Assembly (NCBI GenBank): GCA_002286855.1
Contig: NRSV01000001.1
Coordinates: forward strand, 186,001-250,000
Direction of reading: 5' to 3'
Length of the DNA: 64,000 bases
Source of the DNA: Bipolaris cookei
Lineage: Eukaryota > Ascomycota > Dothideomycetes > Pleosporales > Pleosporaceae
The translations under genes were made by a program, and so were the position numbers. Under the pieces are notes generated by a model. That model was not told the DNA's origin. It did no database searches and was given only the letters and a program-made list of their open reading frames with translations. Positions 11,689-22,219 of the stretch are shown in pieces (the first letter of the stretch is position 1; each line of letters starts with the position of its first letter).

Positions 11689-14430
11689 ATGTTCGGCCCC
11701 TGGTTGTCCTTCTTTGCATGGCTGAAGCAGCGCACGCCGTCGTCACTCAAGGCACTCACGCCACATGCCAATTTTATTACGCTTCACTGTATGTATGCGA
11801 TTAAAGAAAAAGGTTGTGATGTATACTTATGAATGGGCAGATGGATACATCATCGTCTGGACGCTCATAGGCTCCGTCATCATGTATGGCAATGGGCGCA
11901 TCCCATATATTGATGCGCTCTTCTTTGCCAGCGGCGCAGCAACACAGAGTGGTCTAAACACGTATGTAAAAAGTCTTGGGTACATGGTGATCGCAAACTG
12001 ACAGATTGTGTAGAATCGATGTCAATAACCTCGATCTGTATCAGCAGGTACGCGCGCACGACCAGAATACTAGAAGATCAACATTTTTCTAACCAACCCC
12101 AGATCACGCTATATCTCATGACATGTCTATGCACGCCCATCTTCATCCACAGCTCCGTCGTTGTCGTCCGTCTATACTGGTTCGAAAAGCGGTTTCAGAA
12201 TATCGTGCTGGAAAGGGGTAGCAGGAGCGGTCGGACGCGAACATTGTCGAGGCGCAAGAGCGAGGCGAAGAAAACTTCTGGCGCAGATCCAGGACAAGAA
12301 GAGCAGGCGGTTGGCTCACGCGAAATCCGTGTCATGAGGGGCTCCAATGGACATGCGCAGGGTGGCACAATCGAGAATGATATCGCGTTTAGCGACGGAT
12401 TAGATTATACCGGCAACGGAATTCGTCCCAGAAGGTCGAGCTCTAGTGAAGATGACATGCCACCGTTTGTTCGGCCACAGACTCCGCCGCAAAATACTTC
12501 ATCGGGCATTGTATGGGCGGATAATCTCAACACGCCTGCGAATCAGAGACCAATCAGAAGTTCGGTAGAAGAGTCTCCTGGCAGCCGGCTTCCCGAGATT
12601 AACAAGGAAAGGAGTATTGCTTTTGTAGAGGCTCAGCGCAATCCGACGACACGAAACAAGTTGCGCATTCCAGGCCCGCGCGACTTCGATCAGGGTCTTA
12701 TTCCAGAAGCAGTCGAGGGCGAGGGAGAACTCGATCGAGTCACGAGTAGGACGTCGCAGGATTCTCGTGCACACCCAGCCCCGAAGAACAAGCGCTCCAA
12801 CTCGCTCCCCTTTGCTTTGAATGGAGACGACCGGCCTTTGAAGAATCACATTACCATCGACGTCCCTGATAGACAGCGGCCTAACGGACATTCCGTCTAC
12901 GACCGAACAAGAACAAACGAAGTCGACCCCAGTGGACCTTCACAATCGATGCAACTCCGCAACAGATCGCGCTCCAGGACCTTTGCAAGCTTCCTTTCTA
13001 GGAATAAGGATGAAGAAGAAGATCCAATGCCATATCTCAGCTGGACACCCACCCTAGGACGCAATTCCAATTTTGTTGATTTGACAGAGGAGCAAAGAGA
13101 GGAGCTGGGCGGTATCGAGTACCGGGCTTTGAAATTGCTAGCAGTCATTCTCACAGTCTTCTACCTTGGCTGGCACATCGTCGGCGTCATCTCTCTGGCG
13201 CCATGGATCTCACATAGTGCCCGCTACCGCGCTATTGTGGAGAAAGTCGGTGTTCACCCGACTTGGTGGGGCTTCTTTACCTCTGCATCGCTGTTCAACG
13301 ATCTAGGATTCACTCTCACTCCGGACTCGATGGTTTCTTTCCAATTGACGGTGTGGCCTCTGCTCATTGGTACTTTCCTCATCATCATCGGAAACACTGG
13401 ATTCCCTTGCATGCTCCGATTCACAATCTGGATCTACTCCAAGTTGGTGCCCAAGGGCAGTGGTGTATGGGAGGAACTTCGTTTTTTGCTTGACCACCCC
13501 CGTCGATGCTTCACGCTACTGTTCCCAAGCCAGGCGAACTGGTGGTTATTCTGGATCCTGATTATCCTCAACGGCGTCGATCTCATCTTCTTCATTATCC
13601 TCGATCTCGACGACCCAACCGTCACATCGCTTTCTGGCGGCCACCGCTTCCTCGCCGGTCTCTTCCAAGCCGCCTCGACCCGTACCGCCGGTTTCGCCGT
13701 CGTCAACATTGCCGACTTGCACCCGGCCGTCCAAGTCAGTTACCTAATCATGATGTACATTTCCATCTTCCCCATCGCCATGTCCATCCGCCAATCCAAC
13801 GTCTATGAAGAAAAATCCCTTGGCGTCTGGGCCGCCGACGAACTCGACGACGCAAAATCCAGCTACCTCTCGCACCATCTCCGCCGCCAACTCTCCTTCG
13901 ATCTCTGGTTCGTCTTCCTCGGCTTCTTCCTTATCGCTATCATCGAAGGCGCCCGCCTCGAAAACACAAACGAATACGCCTTCAGCCTTTTCTCCGTTCT
14001 CTTCGAAATCGTCTCTGCCTACGGCACCGTAGGTCTCAGCCAGGGCTACCCAGGCACCAACGCCTCCTTCTCCGCTCAATTCAAGCCCTTGTCCAAACTC
14101 ATCATCATCGCCATGCAAATCCGCGGCCGCCACCGTGGTCTGCCCTACGCTCTTGACCGCGCTATCTTGCTTCCTTCAGAAACTCAGTATCAAAAGGAAA
14201 ATGAAGAGGCGACAAGAAGAGCCCGCCGCGGTAGTAATGCGGTAGATATGGGACTGAGCTACAGCACTGATCGTATTACCCGCACAGGTACCATGCTGAG
14301 TCGACGCAGTACTGCGAGTGCGAGTGGTGATAGGGTTGTCCAGGAGACGCGGCCTGAGCAGCTTAAGAGGATTCTCAGCGGTGCTTTTACTGCGGGTCCT
14401 ACGGGCTTGTATAGAGAAAAGACGAACTAG
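11689..14430 (+). CDS. TRK1: TRK-type potassium transporter
   Basis: High-affinity K+ uptake protein of the plasma membrane (TrkH/TRK/HKT superfamily). Exons 11689..11788, 11841..11961, 12014..12047, 12103..14430; 860 aa. The third exon is only 34 nt. Splice phases agree and each intron is close to 52 nt. Four membrane-pore-membrane units are visible. The filter-like loops are TQSGLNT (about residue 70), TSASLFNDLGF (about 476), STRTAGF (about 607) and SAYGTVGLSQGYPG (about 723). A long hydrophilic, Ser/Arg-rich loop at about 116-427 separates units 1 and 2, as in yeast Trk1. The C-terminal tail is cytosolic and Arg/Ser-rich. Confidence 0.94.
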
Positions 14431-15036
14431 ATGCGGCTTGTTGTTTTACTAGCGTTCAAGGCAACGTTGTAGCGATTGTTATTGTTGTTGTTGTTGTTTG
14501 GAGCGAGCGCAGTTATACGTACATGTTGTTGTTTTTCTTGGTTGCTATATAGAACTGGATTTATGGGTCAAGTTCCAGTCCTTGTCATGAGCGTTTTTAT
14601 GTGGAGCGTTTTATAGTTTAGGACGGCGTTTTTAAGGGAAATACATTCTGGGATTTTATAGGTGGAATGGGTAGTTTCTACGAATACGATGGACTCTTCT
14701 AAGCAACGTTATATTTCCCATGGTTCGGGTGTCCTGCCTGTGTTCAGTAGTGAAAAGAAAAGACACTGCAGTCAATACATCACATGGAGAACAAACTGAT
14801 GATTACTAAACCATGTTTTGAACGTTATTATTACTCAATATACAAAATAGGCTACGAGCCTCACTGTGATTCAGACAGCCCCCTCGACTCGATCTACACC
14901 AATTCGAATGTAGCTACGTAGATACTTGTGAGCCTCACCAGCTTGCACATCTTATATAGCCTTAGGGCTGAGAAAGGATGTTAAACCATAATGATAATAA
15001 TAATGATAACAATAATAATAATAATAATACGCAATA
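14431..15036. other. intergenic with AT microsatellite
   Basis: 3' flank of the TRK gene. Contains a TTG/TTA-rich run at about 14475-14502 and an (AAT/GAT)n tract at 14990-15029 that runs up to the transposon target site. No gene seen. Confidence 0.7.
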
Positions 15037-15083
15037 ACGTGGTTCACAAGCGAGCGAGCGTATCCCCACCAGCGCGTCAACGT
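15037..15083 (+). repeat. left terminal inverted repeat, 47 bp
   Basis: Begins ACGTGGTTCACAAGCGAGCG and ends GCGTCAACGT. It is the exact reverse complement of 16070-16116. Preceded by TA. Confidence 0.97.
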
Positions 15084-15100
15084 TCAGACGAAAACGCAAG

Positions 15101-16014
15101 ATGCCTCAATAACACAACGCCCAATCTACTTATACTGAAGCAGATCTACAGCTTGCTCTTTCTGATATTAATTTTCAACGCGTTCAAAGTAGTTATCGTG
15201 CTGCTAGAATATATAATCTTCCTGAATCAACTCTTAAGCATCGACGCGCCGGGAGACGCTTTCGACGCGACTGTGAACCGAATTCAAAGCGTCTGAATAA
15301 GGTAGAAGGGGAGGCTATAGTAGAGCGTATTCTCGAAGAGTCTACACGAGGATTTGCGCCTACAAAGCCTGACGTTCGAGCAATGGCTGATAAACTCCTG
15401 CATGAGCGCGCCAGCGACCCTGTTGGCAAGAACTGGGTTGATAACTTTGTTAAGCGAACCCCTAAGCTCCGTACACGCTGGAGCCGTCCTTATGATCACC
15501 AGCGAGCTGCCTGCGAAGATCCAGTAGCTATCCAGCGCTGGTTCGATCTAGTCGAGGCGACAAAGCAGAAGTGGGGTATCGTAGACGACGATATCTACAA
15601 CTTTGACGAAACTGGCTTCATGATGGGCAAGATATCATCACAGTTAGTTATCACAGGCTCAGAAGAACATGGCAAAAAGAAGCGGATACAGCCAGGCAAC
15701 CGTCAGTGGGTTACTGTAATCCAAGGCGTGGGCGCGTCGGGTCGCTGGCTACTCTTTAAAAGGCTCTAGATACAGCAACAAAGCGCAAGAGCCGCAAGCG
15801 GCGATACGTACGGACAGAAGAGACTCTTAGTGTTGGCGAGGTACAAGAAGTACTAGCTGAACAGGCAGGTAGTAGTCGTGGTGGTGGTGAGAGTGCGTCG
15901 AAGAGGGTGCGAGGAGAGAGGCGATGCGGGCGTTGCAACCAGACTGGACACAACGTTCGTACCTGCGTAGTTGAGATAGATAGTGCAAGTGATTGTAGCG
16001 ATTCTGATAATTAA
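15101..16014 (+). pseudogene. pogo-type transposase, deleted centre and shifted frame
   Basis: The 5' part runs in one frame from ATG 15101. It opens with MPQ, then a TAA at 15110-15112 where a sense codon is expected, then an HTH-like segment (LALSDINFQRVQSSYRAARI) and a CENP-B-type DNA-binding part. It ends in the first part of the DDE domain (IYNFDETGFMMG, holding the first Asp, then WVTVIQGVGASGRWLLF). The frame closes at 15767-15769. The 3' part continues one frame over from about 15763 to TAA 16012-16014. It carries a basic stretch and a CCHC zinc knuckle (CGRCNQTGHNVRTC), a typical C-terminal end of fungal pogo transposases. The remaining DDE residues are absent, so the product cannot be catalytic. 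Confidence 0.9.
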
Positions 16015-16069
16015 TTTGGTATATTGCAATAGTTTATTGATTGTGATAAAAATGCGTGATAACGTCTCG

Positions 16070-16116
16070 ACGTTGACGCGCTGGTGGGGATACGCTCGCT
16101 CGCTTGTGAACCACGT
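16070..16116 (-). repeat. right terminal inverted repeat, 47 bp
   Basis: Exact reverse complement of 15037-15083. Followed by TA at 16117-16118. The stop codon of glucosylceramide synthase is 20 bp further on, at 16136-16138. Confidence 0.97.
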
Positions 16117-16135
16117 TATACAAGATCTACCACCA

Positions 16136-17869
16136 TTACTTCTTATCGCCCCCCTTCTTCCCCAATCCTTTCTCCTCAGACAAAATCTCATGAACCTTAG
16201 TATCAAGCCCAACCCAAAACTTCCTTCCTCGCCACTCAACCGTGACCCCGCCCCAAAACGCCGTAACCCACACAGGAAGCGCAAAAACCTCACGACCAAG
16301 CCACGCGAAAAAGAAGTCCTTGAAACTTCGTCTCGCGCCATCGAGTAAGCTAGGCTCAGCGGACGCCTTTTCCTTGCTAAGCAAAGGCTTCGCTGCATCA
16401 TCCGAAGACCGATGATACGCTGACGCTGAACGCTGTGGAAGCACGAAATCCGGAGTGTCTGTATCTATCTCTACTGTCTTGGCGGAGTGCAAGAGGAGGT
16501 ACTGGATGTAATCTACCAGACACCACGCTGCCAGATGCAAGAGCCAGACGAGGAAGAAAGACAGCCACGTAGATGGGATACCAAGGTTTGCAAAGAATGG
16601 CAGGGTGGTGAGAGCGTAAGCGCCGTAGAGACCGCAGAGAATGCTTTCAGTGCCTGGTTCGACAAAGGTGGCGAGTGTGACTGTGAATTTGCGGACACGG
16701 AGCCAGCGGATGCGGCGGTGGAGGTAGGCGGAGACGGAGGTGTGGCTGATGGGTTGGAAGCAGAAGTCGCCGAAGAGCATTGCATGTTTACCCCAGCTTT
16801 CTTTGTGCATGCCTGGTTCGGACTTGTAGCCGGGCTTTTCGGAAGCTTGGGGTTGTTTCCAGAGGGCGTCGCCGATAAGGTGGTCTTCGCAGATGTTGTC
16901 AGAGAAGAAGTCTATGCCAGCGGCGCGATCGGGGTTGGATGAAGTAACGTAGTTGAGTTGTGAACGGCGGAACATGGTGCTTTTGCCCATTATGCAAGGG
17001 GCTACGGCGACAGTGTTGATAGCTTGGTAGAATTTCGCATGTGCGGATGACATGAAGGCTTCGTCCAGGCGACCTCCACCACGCTGGAGGAGCTTACTTA
17101 TGGTGCCACTGGAATGTTTGCAGGGATCAGACGAAGTGCTTGCCGCAATGCTCGTTGATGTTGCTGCGGCGGCGGCTGGTTTTCCTCCAAGTAATTCCTT
17201 TCTGTCCTTGAGCGAGAGATCCTGCGAGTCGAGGTCTACCGTGAGCGGTGTCTGATGCACAAATTTGTACTTTGTCCTGCTCTTCCCGTTACTGCCCTCC
17301 CCAAAGCCACATAGCAGATCCACTAAACGACCGCAGACGCCTTTGCCGACCCAGACATTGCAATCCAATATCCACACAATGTCGCCCTTGGCCTCCCTAT
17401 AAGCGCGACTCATGTTCCTAATCTTCGGATTGGGTCCTAGCGCATTGTTGTTCTTGAGCAGCATTGGGTCCTCCTCCTCAACCAATATCTGTACATCGAC
17501 ATCTGGAAAGTCTTTGCATAGGCGGTCTAGAATCGGAAAGGCGGGATCGGATCGTTCGGGAACACAGAAGACGGTGTTTATTTTGTTATTGGGATACGTT
17601 TGGCGGAGGGTCGCTGCGAGGCATTCGTAAAGACGTGGATCGAGACCCTTGACTGGTCGTATGACTGTAACATGAGGCACCTTTTCCTCATCCAACGTGG
17701 TCACGCATGTTGCCGGCTGTGGCCTCTTCCAGTAGTATCGGAACAGTTGGATGAAGCCAATAGCACAGACGTTCCATACTACCACCCACCAGATTAGACA
17801 GCCAGTCGCAACAATAAAGCGCAACATAGAGACATCGTCTCGGATCGCAGGGTCGAACGCGCGAAGCAT
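16136..17869 (-). CDS. ceramide glucosyltransferase (GT21)
   Basis: Makes glucosylceramide from UDP-glucose and ceramide at Golgi/ER membranes. Single exon, 577 aa from the first ATG; a second ATG at residue 15 is also possible. An N-terminal membrane anchor lies at about 16-45. The catalytic domain shows the D1 region VIRPVKGLDP (about 70-79), D2 ILDCNV (Asp about 169), D3 CEDHLIGD (Asp about 329) and the (R/Q)xxRW motif RRIRW (385-389), all diagnostic of GT21. Two or three hydrophobic segments follow at about 405-460. A low-complexity Ala/Ser/Thr insertion at about 230-250 is probably a surface loop. The pogo element sits immediately downstream, so the 3' UTR very likely runs into it. Confidence 0.93.
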   Translation of the reverse strand: MLRAFDPAIRDDVSMLRFIVATGCLIWWVVVWNVCAIGFIQLFRYYWKRPQPATCVTTLDEEKVPHVTVIRPVKGLDPRLYECLAATLRQTYPNNKINTVFCVPERSDPAFPILDRLCKDFPDVDVQILVEEEDPMLLKNNNALGPNPKIRNMSRAYREAKGDIVWILDCNVWVGKGVCGRLVDLLCGFGEGSNGKSRTKYKFVHQTPLTVDLDSQDLSLKDRKELLGGKPAAAAATSTSIAASTSSDPCKHSSGTISKLLQRGGGRLDEAFMSSAHAKFYQAINTVAVAPCIMGKSTMFRRSQLNYVTSSNPDRAAGIDFFSDNICEDHLIGDALWKQPQASEKPGYKSEPGMHKESWGKHAMLFGDFCFQPISHTSVSAYLHRRIRWLRVRKFTVTLATFVEPGTESILCGLYGAYALTTLPFFANLGIPSTWLSFFLVWLLHLAAWCLVDYIQYLLLHSAKTVEIDTDTPDFVLPQRSASAYHRSSDDAAKPLLSKEKASAEPSLLDGARRSFKDFFFAWLGREVFALPVWVTAFWGGVTVEWRGRKFWVGLDTKVHEILSEEKGLGKKGGDKK

Positions 17870-18370
17870 GCGCGAAGATTGTTGCAGGGACCGTATACGT
17901 AAGGGTGGGATGTTGACGAATCTCGGAGCGCGGAGGTTGCGGAGTTTGACTACGTAAAGGAGTGATAGCTTGCCAAGACCACACCACGCAGGTCCCTCGA
18001 AAAGGATACAGTTAGTGACAACGCAGGTACAGAGTAAGGAAAGTGAGCGAGAGATGGCGCCTTTGTATTGTAGGGGTTGAAAGTGACCCGTACCTGTTCG
18101 ACGTCACCGCCGGTGAAATTGCTTGCTGAGATCAGCGCGCTACAACCACCCAATTGTCCAAATGCAGGATCTCAGACCTCTTTGCCGTCATCAAATAAGC
18201 AGAAACTAACACGTATACTCATTGTTTCAAACTCTGAGTGCGTAAGCAAGGAAACGCCAGCGCTATGGAAATTCACAGACCACGACTAGTAAGTACAGGC
18301 TAATTTCAGAGATATGCAAGAATCGAATCGACATCCAGTATCGATATCCAATTTACTTGCGTGGTCGAAT
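17870..18370. other. intergenic, 500 bp
   Basis: Promoter of the glucosylceramide synthase gene and 3' flank of RTT109, both on the minus strand. Nothing else recognised. Confidence 0.6.
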
Positions 18371-20119
18371 CTACGTCTTAGGTTTCTTGCGTACCAATCC
18401 GGCCGTCAAGATATTCACCCCGTTGGCAGCAATTGCATCGGTCGCCGGGACTGAGTCAGTCTTTGCTTTCTTGCGGACTGTGCCAGCCCCTAATTCCTGC
18501 ACTGGCTCCACCGCCTGTTGCGCCATATTCGTTGCCTCTGCTGACCCATTGGGCTTTCTTTTCTTCCGCACACCCATGACTATAGTTGGCATTACACCAC
18601 TCACTGCACCCGAGATGTCTGCAGACGTAAACTCTTTTCTTCCCGTAATTACAAAGCCCCAGTCCTCCACACCACCCAACACGGCAATTTCCTCCTTCCA
18701 TTTCTTTGTACTTCGTGCTGCTGCAGCACGGTTCGCAAACGTCTGTTGCAGTAGCACTTCGTGTGCACGGTCATAATTCTTCAGTGAAAAACATATGGTT
18801 CCACGTGATGAAGCAGGCCACTTCCAATAGGGACTGGTTTCAGGAGGTATTTTACCAGATTTGGACGTGTTCGAAGAAGTCGACAGGTGTGACGATCTCA
18901 ACTTGATCTTGGGTAGAACGAGGGGTATAGGTCCATACTTCAGTTTGGCTTCTTTCTTCCGCTGGCTCGTCTTTGGACGTTTAGGGGTACGAGTACTTTT
19001 CCGAGATTTATTCTGTGAGAGCGGTTGAGACAAGGACTGCTGCGAAAGCACATCCTCGTCTTCTTCAGGTATTGAAGGCTTCGGCGGCGTGATTACAACC
19101 CAGATAAAGCCCACTATCCGGCCTGACGAACACTCTTGTCTGAATGCCATGAACTCCCAGAACTGATCGAGCGTCTTGACACTCTTCCATTGTCCGTTAT
19201 TTCTTGAGGGTGTGCCTCCATCAGCCACCATAGCATCCGTACCCCGGTCGGGAAGTTCTTCGTCCAATTCGTCAAGGAATCTAGCTTTTGGGTCGTCTGG
19301 GAAACGAGGGACGAGGCAGCGCGGCGGGGCAGCAGGATGAGGAGCTATTTGGAGGAGGGGGTGGGCAGCAGCCCACCGCCGAGGTGTGTTTGGTGCAGGG
19401 CTTGGCGGGGTATATCGCAAAGTATCGTACGTTTCGAAGCCTGGGATCACTAGGTAGCCTCTCGCCGTAGATTCTGCCTGTGATGATGGGGTAGTTGTCT
19501 CGGTAGACTCGCCCTCGACTAGGCGTTGGGGGAAGGGTTTCCGGTCCCCTTCAGCCTTGTATTCCCAGATGATCGGATCAAGGACTTTGCACCACCACTT
19601 GACCAAGCCCCTGTCGTCCAGCACATGCTTTTTCTTGTTCTCAATGCTGGCAGGAAACAGATATTGGTCCTGTGCTCTTGCAAATAGAGATATGACCAGT
19701 TTCTTGCCTTCCCGTTGCCTTTCTCTTGCAAGCCAAGACACAAAGGTGCGACAAATAACTTTTAAGGGTGACGAGGATTGCGACCGCGGTAATTGTAGCT
19801 CGGAGAGGTAACCCGTGGAATCGGCTTTGGACACGAAGATGGTGGTGAGGTTTTTCGTAGTGTAGATCAATATTTCAATGGCAAGCACAAGAACTTCTTC
19901 AGGCAAGTCGGAGGCTACAGTGCCCTTGGGGATAATGGATGCGGCCAAGGTATGCGATTCGCAGTACGTCTTTTCGGACTTGCCATGGGGAGGCGCGGAG
20001 AAGAGGGCGGAAGACTTGGAGGGCGGAGTTGAGTAGTGATAGAAGGTGATGGGAACGTCCTTTGGCAATTGCTCAGCCAGCAGCTCTTTTAACGACCCGG
20101 ATGTACCAGGACTTGCCAT
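18371..20119 (-). CDS. RTT109: histone H3K56 acetyltransferase RTT109
   Basis: Acetylates newly made histone H3 (chiefly K56, with K9/K27 depending on the chaperone) before deposition behind replication forks. Single exon, 582 aa from the ATG at 20119. The frame stays open 69 codons upstream, but that extension would overlap the divergent gene's promoter and has no family match. Family landmarks: LPKDVPITFYHYSTPP at the N-terminus, the acetyl-CoA-site segment FVSKADSTGY, the paired-Trp segment LVKWWCKVLDPI, and PRFPDDPKARFLDEL, which carries the conserved DD. A basic, disordered insert and Lys/Arg-rich C-terminal repeats (VRKKRKP, VRKKAKT, VRKKPKT) look like nuclear-targeting or histone-contact tails. 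Confidence 0.9.
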   Translation of the reverse strand: MASPGTSGSLKELLAEQLPKDVPITFYHYSTPPSKSSALFSAPPHGKSEKTYCESHTLAASIIPKGTVASDLPEEVLVLAIEILIYTTKNLTTIFVSKADSTGYLSELQLPRSQSSSPLKVICRTFVSWLARERQREGKKLVISLFARAQDQYLFPASIENKKKHVLDDRGLVKWWCKVLDPIIWEYKAEGDRKPFPQRLVEGESTETTTPSSQAESTARGYLVIPGFETYDTLRYTPPSPAPNTPRRWAAAHPLLQIAPHPAAPPRCLVPRFPDDPKARFLDELDEELPDRGTDAMVADGGTPSRNNGQWKSVKTLDQFWEFMAFRQECSSGRIVGFIWVVITPPKPSIPEEDEDVLSQQSLSQPLSQNKSRKSTRTPKRPKTSQRKKEAKLKYGPIPLVLPKIKLRSSHLSTSSNTSKSGKIPPETSPYWKWPASSRGTICFSLKNYDRAHEVLLQQTFANRAAAARSTKKWKEEIAVLGGVEDWGFVITGRKEFTSADISGAVSGVMPTIVMGVRKKRKPNGSAEATNMAQQAVEPVQELGAGTVRKKAKTDSVPATDAIAANGVNILTAGLVRKKPKT

Positions 20120-20335
20120 ACTGGCCCAACAGAAGCATGACCAGGGGAGAAGGTCGCGTATCGGGGGCAGAAGATGGGGGAGCGGATGCGCGACCAGAAC
20201 TAGTACGATTGCGGCAAGGCGCTGTGAGTGCCGCAACTTTTCGATGATGCGAACTTCACCTCCGACAGCACCAGCGCCTGGACTGGCCGCCCCAATCGGA
20301 CCCCTCCGCCTTATCCGTCTATACACACACTCTCA
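20120..20335. promoter_or_regulatory. shared 5' region of RTT109 and mL57
   Basis: The two start codons are divergent and 216 bp apart, so both core promoters must lie here. No specific operator was recognised. Confidence 0.6.
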
Positions 20336-21251
20336 ATGGCTTCCAAACGGCCTCTCCAGTCACTCGTCTCGACCGCCTCGTCGTCACTACGTTCAGCGCG
20401 TCCATCACAAGCCTCCATCGTGCGGACCTCCGCATGCGCATTTTCAACCACCACACCCGCCAAGGCCGCGCCCGAAAACGATACAGAGATTGCACAGCGG
20501 CCACGATGGAAACAGACACCCCAAAGAATGATAGCTCCCTTTAGGATACGGCCTCAGGCAAAAGGTGGAATTTTCAAGGTCAATGAGGATCCCAAGCGGT
20601 TAGATGATGCCTATGTGCGGATGTTGGGCCCTGGCGGCGACAAGGTGCTGGGAGAGGAGGTTAAATGGCTAGCAGTAACACACAAGAGTTTTGACCACGG
20701 AAAGAGGGGTTTCAACGACCGGCTGGCATATCTGGGTAAGTGTGCATGGGAAACGGCTGGTCAGGCAGGAAACTAATACCGACGCCAGGACGGAGGATTG
20801 TCGAACTACAAACATCACAGGCGCTCATAAACTCACCGCAAGAAGATCAATGGCCAAGAGACTCGAATGGCGTACCTATGAACGACGAATTTGGCCGCAA
20901 ACCATACCTCCACCCCGCCCTCAACGGACTGCAAGGCTTGACCGACGAGGCAGAGAGTTTAGTGTTGAACAAGTCACGGTTAGCACCAATAGCAGAGCAA
21001 TATGGTTTGGATAAAGTTACTCGGTGGAAGCCCAGGAGGGTATGTAACTCATGTTTGATCGAGCAGATCCAATGGCTAATGCATAATAGGCGGACAACCT
21101 GCAAGGTTCCGGTATTGAATCCGTTCTCATGACTTCATTATATGCCATTGTTGGGGCGGTGGCACTTGAGAAAGGCGGCGAAGCAGCCAACAAGGTTGTG
21201 CAAGACAAGATTCTTGCACCGCTCGGCTTTAGCTTTTCGCCCGATTCATGA
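20336..21251 (+). CDS. MRPL15: mitochondrial large-subunit ribosomal protein mL57 (RNase III-like)
   Basis: Three exons: 20336..20735, 20789..21039, 21090..21251; 270 aa, phases 1 and 0, all GT-AG. The N-terminus is a mitochondrial presequence (Arg/Ser/Thr/Ala-rich, no acids for about 45 residues). The centre has an RNase III fold signature, WLAVTHKSFDHGKRGFNDRLAYLG. The catalytic acids of true RNase III (ERLEFLGD) are replaced: Glu to Ala and Asp to Arg. Such inactive domains are structural in fungal mitoribosomes (mL57, yeast MrpL15). The C-terminus keeps the helix GIESVLMTSLYAIVGAVALEKG typical of RNase III domains. Confidence 0.85.
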
Positions 21252-22219
21252 CCTTGACAAGATTATAATCCAAAAATCTGTACCATATTGTAAACAACTA
21301 CCTGACACGATGCAGTCATGATTTCAGTTTCGCTGTGATTTGTTCTTCCCACCTCTTATTTTATCGTCTTGATAGAAACACCTCCTTACTGGCTACACAA
21401 TGTAGGAGAGTTGTCATGGTGCAACAGACATTTTGTTTCCAAAAATGTCTCCAGGGCCCAATGCTAACCAACCACTATCCACAGAATTTGTCTAATACTC
21501 ACAAGATAGCGTACAAATTGGACAATATCAAAAATCATAGGACTACCAAAATTGCTACCCCATCTTAGCGGCAAAAAAAGAACAAGTATATTGTCGTACA
21601 ATCATCTAATACGAAGAGTTGTAAACCCAAATTATTGCTATCGTGAGCACAGATCGGTAGGCCCGCTTGAGAAGGTCTGATTGTCACGATATTCGAAGTT
21701 GACTTACAGAACCTCTGGGGCTTTATTGGTCTACAACTGGGTCGGGCGTGGACACTGGCCTAAGTGTGCACACATCCCCTCCAAAATCACAAGGGGTTCT
21801 TGATAATTCGTCTTCAAACTGGGTCCTACCATCAGTCTGACTCCTGCTTGCGACACGCCACACTTGGATGGTCTAGAGGGACACAAGCCTTTACATCAAT
21901 GTGTTGCAACCTTGCAAGTAAAGGAAGTGCTAACTGGACTAGATTAGACCGGCAAATTGATACGAGTAGTAAAGACGTATTGTTTGAAATAGGCCCGCCT
22001 CTTACCCATGGTGTGTGCGACCCTACCTCTATCCCTACCATACTTCTGAGTAGATAGTACCCAGTCATCAACCTGCTCCATTCAACATTCTACATATATT
22101 CAATTGGCCTCGTGCTTTCAATCCAGTAAAGCGCTTTTCGCAGCTCAACACCAGCTTGACACCCTCCACTCTGTTCTACTTCCAACTCCACACTCTTGCA
22201 CAGCCTACATTCACTTACA
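21252..22219. other. intergenic, 970 bp
   Basis: 3' flank of mL57 and 5' flank of the small secreted-peptide candidate. A TATA-like run (CATATATATTC) lies at about 22091-22101, some 120 bp before its ATG. No other coding sequence supported. Confidence 0.5.

Larger units (their letters stand above)
15037..16116 (+). mobile_element. internally deleted pogo/Fot1-type DNA transposon
   Basis: A 1,080-bp element bounded by perfect 47-bp inverted repeats (15037-15083 and 16070-16116) and flanked by TA on both sides (15035-15036, 16117-16118). TA is the target duplication of Tc1/mariner-pogo elements. Inside are the start and end of a pogo-type transposase with the centre missing. Perfect repeats of this length suggest recent movement. 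With no complete transposase it would need one supplied in trans. It lies between the convergent TRK and glucosylceramide synthase genes. Confidence 0.93.

Noticed and set aside
14990..15029. AAT/GAT microsatellite as part of the pogo element
   Set aside because: Lies outside the TA target site and TIR; it is flanking DNA.
20120..20326. N-terminal extension of RTT109 by 69 codons
   Set aside because: The extension lacks family similarity and would cover the shared promoter with mL57; the ATG at 20119 gives the expected N-terminus.
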